This document shows positions 31,217 through 34,406 of a stretch of DNA of 34,406 bases, piece after piece. This DNA comes from an uncultured Phenylobacterium sp. Lineage in GTDB: Bacteria > Pseudomonadota > Alphaproteobacteria > Caulobacterales > Caulobacteraceae. Both the position numbers and the translations under genes were made by a program. The stretch lies in assembly GCF_902826855.1 (NCBI RefSeq), contig NZ_CADEGK010000023.1, positions 1 to 34,406 of the forward strand, given 5' to 3'. The stretch's first letter is position 1. Every line of letters starts with the position of its first letter. A model generated the notes under the pieces. It was not told where the DNA came from. It did not search any database and saw only the letters and a list, made by a program, of their open reading frames with translations.

Positions 31217-33418
31217 ATGAACGTCGCCGCCGCCGTGCTAGCGGCCTTTGTGGTCGCCCTCCCCGCCATGGCCGAACAGCTTCCTCCGCAACGGGTCTTC
31301 GATAGCCCCGACCTTTCCGGACCCCGCGCGCGCGGGGTGAAACTTTCGCCCGACGGGCGGGCGGTGACCTACATCAAGACCCGCGCCGACGACCTCCTGG
31401 TCACCGACCTGTGGATCGCCGAGGTGGCCGGCGGCGAGCCACGCATGCTGCTGGATGGCAAGGCACTGGCGCCGGAGAACCGCGAACTGTCCGAGGCGGA
31501 GAAGGCGCGGCGTGAACGGGCTGGCGTCGCCACCCGCGGCGTCGTCGACTACAGCTGGGACAGCCAGGGCAAGCTGATCCTGGCCCCCGTCGAGGGCGAC
31601 CTATGGGTCTATGACGTGGCCGCCAAGGCCGCCCGCCAGCTCACCCGCTCGTCCGCCGACGAGATCGACGCCAAGGTCTCGCCAAGGGGCGGTTTCGTCT
31701 CCTTCGTGCGCGACGACAACCTCTATGTCGTCCCCGCCGCCGGCGGCCCCGAACGCGCGATCACCGAGGGTGGGACTGAGCTGAAGAGCTGGGGCACGGC
31801 AGAGTTTATCGCCCAGGAGGAGATGGACCGCCACACCGGCTATTGGTGGAGCCCCGACGACACGGCCATCGCCATCGCCTTCGTCGACCAGACCGGCGTC
31901 GACATCGTCGAGCGCCCCGAGGTGAACGCCACCGGCGCCCGCGTCGTCCCGCAGCGCTACCCCCGCCCCGGCCGGCCGAACGCCAGGGTCGACCTCTATG
32001 TCCAGGTTCTGGCCGGCGGGCGCGTGAAGGTCGACCTGGGGGACGATCCGGACATCTACTTGAGCCGGGTCAACTGGGCGAAGGATGGCAGGACGCTCTA
32101 CGTCCAGCGCCAGAGCCGGGACCAGCGCCGCCTGGACCTGCTGGCCATCGACCCGGCCACCGGCGAGGGCAAGGTGATCCTGTCGGAGACCAGCCCGCAT
32201 TGGGTCGAGCTGACCGACGACTTCCGGCCCCTGGCGTCCGGCGATTTCCTGTGGTCGTCGGAGGCGTCCGGCTATCGCCACCTGTACCTGCACGGCCGCG
32301 ACGGCAGGCGGATCCGCCAGGTCACCTCCGGCGACTGGCCGGTGGAACAGATCGAGGGCGTGGACGAGGCCGCCGCCACGGTGATCTTCGCCGCCCACAA
32401 GGACACGCCCCTGGAGCGGCGGATCTATTCGGTGTCCTACGCCAAGCCCGGCCCGCCCAAAGCCCTGACCGGCGCGGGCGGGAACTGGACGGTGACCGTG
32501 GCGGAGAAGGGCGGAGCCTTCGTCGGGACCTACAACGACCCCAGGACGCCGCCGAAGACGGCCCTCTACCGCGCCGACGGGACCCGCGTGCGCTGGATCG
32601 AGGAGAATGCGCTCGAGGCGGGCCACCCGTTCTGGCCGTATGTCGACCACCTGCGCGAGCCGACCTTTGGGACCATCAGGGCCGCTGACGGCCAGATCCT
32701 GCACTGGTCAATGCGCACGCCGCCTGGCTTCGACGCTGCGAAGACCTACCCCGCCATCGTCCAGGTCTACGGCGGCCCCGGTAGTTCCATGGTCCAGAAG
32801 GCCTGGATGGCGCCGGAAGACCAGCTCCTGCTCGACGCCGGCTACATCCTGTTTCGCCTCGACAACCGCGGCACGCCGCACCGCGCCGTCGCGTTCAAGA
32901 CCGCCATCGACCGCCGCATGGGCCAACTGGAGGTCGACGACCAGATCGCCGGCGCGCGCTACCTGCAGACGCTGCCCTACGTGGACAAGGCCCGCCTGGG
33001 TGTCACCGGCTGGTCCTACGGGGGCTACATGACGCTCCTGCTGCTGACCGCGCCGGACACCCCGTTCCGCGCCGGCGTCGCCGGGGCGCCGGTCACCGAC
33101 TGGGCGCTCTACGACACCCACTACACCGAGCGGTTCATGGGCACGCCGGCGGACAACGCCAAGGGCTACGCCGCCACCGAGCTGGTCGCGCGCATGCCGA
33201 GGCTGCCGGCCGGCTCGCTCCTGCTCATGCACGGCATGGCCGACGACAACGTCACCTTCGACAACTCCACGCGCATCCTGTTCGCCCTGCAGGCGGCTGG
33301 GACGCCATTCGAGACCATGGTCTATCCCGGCCTGCGCCACCGGGGCGGCTGGACGCCGAAGAACCGCATGCATCGCACCGTGCAGACGATCGACTTCTTC
33401 GACCGCAGGCTGAAGTAG
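31217..33418 (+). CDS. exported dipeptidyl peptidase IV family serine peptidase (S9B)
   Basis: 733 residues. A signal peptide (MNVAAAVLAAFVVALPAMA) leads into an eight-bladed beta-propeller, then the S9 hydrolase domain with Ser600 (GWSYGGY), Asp677 (HGMADDNVTF) and His708 (LRHRGG). A Glu-Glu pair in FIAQEEMDRHTGYWWSPD (201-202) is the DPP-IV mark for holding the free N-terminus of substrates. It removes X-Pro or X-Ala dipeptides from peptides in the periplasm. The start is chosen at ATG 31217 because the signal peptide begins there; the frame stays open further upstream without support. No strong ribosome binding site is visible. Confidence 0.95.
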   Translation: MNVAAAVLAAFVVALPAMAEQLPPQRVFDSPDLSGPRARGVKLSPDGRAVTYIKTRADDLLVTDLWIAEVAGGEPRMLLDGKALAPENRELSEAEKARRERAGVATRGVVDYSWDSQGKLILAPVEGDLWVYDVAAKAARQLTRSSADEIDAKVSPRGGFVSFVRDDNLYVVPAAGGPERAITEGGTELKSWGTAEFIAQEEMDRHTGYWWSPDDTAIAIAFVDQTGVDIVERPEVNATGARVVPQRYPRPGRPNARVDLYVQVLAGGRVKVDLGDDPDIYLSRVNWAKDGRTLYVQRQSRDQRRLDLLAIDPATGEGKVILSETSPHWVELTDDFRPLASGDFLWSSEASGYRHLYLHGRDGRRIRQVTSGDWPVEQIEGVDEAAATVIFAAHKDTPLERRIYSVSYAKPGPPKALTGAGGNWTVTVAEKGGAFVGTYNDPRTPPKTALYRADGTRVRWIEENALEAGHPFWPYVDHLREPTFGTIRAADGQILHWSMRTPPGFDAAKTYPAIVQVYGGPGSSMVQKAWMAPEDQLLLDAGYILFRLDNRGTPHRAVAFKTAIDRRMGQLEVDDQIAGARYLQTLPYVDKARLGVTGWSYGGYMTLLLLTAPDTPFRAGVAGAPVTDWALYDTHYTERFMGTPADNAKGYAATELVARMPRLPAGSLLLMHGMADDNVTFDNSTRILFALQAAGTPFETMVYPGLRHRGGWTPKNRMHRTVQTIDFFDRRLK

Positions 33419-33424
33419 CGCCGC

Positions 33425-34406
33425 TCAGGCCGCGACGCTCTCGGCGCCCGGCCGCGGGAGGACCGCCTCTATGGCGCCGATCAGGGCGGCCGTCTCGATG
33501 GGCTTGGCCACGAAGCCATCCATGCCGGCGGCCAGGTACTCGTCGATCTGGTGGCGCATGACGTTGGCCGACAGCGCCAGGATCGGGGTCGCCGCCCCGC
33601 CGCGCTCGGCCTCCAAGCGGCGCATGGCGCGCGTCGCGTCGATGCCGTTCATCACCGGCATCTGGATGTCCATCAGCACGATATCGTAGAGGCCGGTGCG
33701 GAAGGCCTCCAGCGCCTCCGCCCCGTCGGCGGTGAGACGCAGCTGCACGTCCAGCGGCTCCAGCAGCGCCGCCAGCAACAGGCGGTTGGTCTTGTTGTCC
33801 TCGGCGGCCAGGATGCGCAGTGGGGGCAGTTCCAGGGCCGCCTCGGCATCTTCCTGCTGGGCGGCCGCGGAAGCGACCCACGCCAGCGGCAACTCGAAGG
33901 TGAAGGCCGAGCCCCGGCCCTCGACGCTGGTCACCGAGACCGTCCCGCCCAGGAACTCGATCAGCTCGCGGGAGATGGCCAGCCCCAGGCCCGTGCCGCC
34001 GAACTTGCGGGTCGTGCTGGGGTCTACCTGCGAAAACCGCTGGAACAGTTGCTCCAGCCGGTCGCGGGCGATGCCGGCGCCGGAGTCGGCCACCGTGCAG
34101 ACGATTCCGTCCTGCGTGCGGCGCACCGCCACACGGATTTCGCCGGAGGAGGTGAACTTCACTGCGTTCGAGGCCAGGTTGGCCAAAACCTGGCGGAATT
34201 TGCCGCCGTCGCCGCGCCAGATGCCCCGGGCGGCGGGCTCGACGTCTACCAGGAAGGCCACGTCCTTCTGGTCGGCCAGAGTGGCGAAGCTGCGCGTGGC
34301 GGCCTGCACCTCGCGCTCCAGGTCGAAGTCGTGGACGTCGACCTCCATCCGCCCGGCCTCGATCTTCGACAGGTCGAGGAGGTCGTTGAGGATGCCCAGC
34401 AGCGAC
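33425..34406 (-). CDS. hybrid sensor histidine kinase / response regulator, N-terminal part outside window
   Basis: 326 residues are visible; the frame is open to the right edge, so the sensor and most of the dimerisation domain are missing. What is seen begins at the end of the H-box helix ([19 protein letters not shown]), then the ATPase core with N box ([12 protein letters not shown]), G1 (VADSGAGIA) and G2 ([20 protein letters not shown]), then a receiver domain ([20 protein letters not shown]; phospho-Asp in [21 protein letters not shown] at the end). A BarA/ArcB-like phosphorelay kinase is likely. No partner regulator is nearby. Stops of this gene and the peptidase gene are 6 bases apart. 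Confidence 0.94.
   Translation of the reverse strand, partial: SLLGILNDLLDLSKIEAGRMEVDVHDFDLEREVQAATRSFATLADQKDVAFLVDVEPAARGIWRGDGGKFRQVLANLASNAVKFTSSGEIRVAVRRTQDGIVCTVADSGAGIARDRLEQLFQRFSQVDPSTTRKFGGTGLGLAISRELIEFLGGTVSVTSVEGRGSAFTFELPLAWVASAAAQQEDAEAALELPPLRILAAEDNKTNRLLLAALLEPLDVQLRLTADGAEALEAFRTGLYDIVLMDIQMPVMNGIDATRAMRRLEAERGGAATPILALSANVMRHQIDEYLAAGMDGFVAKPIETAALIGAIEAVLPRPGAESVAA

Overview
The window is GC-rich, densely coded chromosomal DNA from an alphaproteobacterium, most likely a member of the Caulobacterales (Phenylobacterium/Caulobacter type). This is inferred from gene content, protein style (SecA opening with [10 protein letters not shown], the xerD/aroK/aroB/CorC neighbourhood, DPP-IV-type secreted peptidases, a DUF3297 protein) and an EcfG-type general-stress promoter. 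No rRNA, tRNA, CRISPR array, insertion sequence or prophage was seen. The genus is an inference, since no marker gene could be compared.

Left part (1-6300): the 3' portion of a LuxR-type regulator, a 71-residue two-helix membrane protein, then a hairpin-rich intergenic stretch ending in an intrinsic-terminator-like element. This is followed by an ECF-like sigma factor overlapping a membrane Ser/Thr kinase with a repeat-rich C-terminal part. This pair is the most interesting system in the window: no anti-sigma gene is present, region 2 of the sigma lacks the usual acidic cluster, and the kinase has an atypical catalytic loop. thiC, with a clear TPP riboswitch, converges on the kinase with no base between the stop codons.

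Middle (6400-17750): a small secreted DUF6491-like protein; a translationally coupled D-cysteine desulfhydrase-like / Asp-Glu racemase-like pair; and a leftward run of a zinc metallopeptidase, a small secreted coiled-coil protein, a TPR protein, a PQQ sugar dehydrogenase-like protein and a GFA-family gene broken by a 1-base frameshift. Next come two hot-dog (MaoC-type) dehydratases, and a stress block read leftward: methyltransferase, ankyrin protein, hemerythrin-like protein, large HPII-type catalase. A candidate EcfG promoter lies in front of the hemerythrin gene.

Right part (17750-34406): secA with a TTG start and a hairpin-bearing leader; a TetR regulator with a palindromic AT-rich operator candidate beside an epoxide hydrolase; a threonine-aldolase-like enzyme; accA; a tyrosine-rich glycine-zipper surface protein behind a perfect GGAAC-N16-CGTT promoter; xerD coupled to a secreted protein of unknown function; an overlapping aroK-aroB-CorC operon; DUF3297; a dipeptidyl peptidase IV homologue; and the 3' part of a hybrid histidine kinase running off the right edge. 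Most genes here are housekeeping or common accessory genes. The novelty is mainly in regulation: the sigma/kinase pair, structured intergenic RNA, candidate stress promoters, and leader motifs shared between secreted-protein genes.
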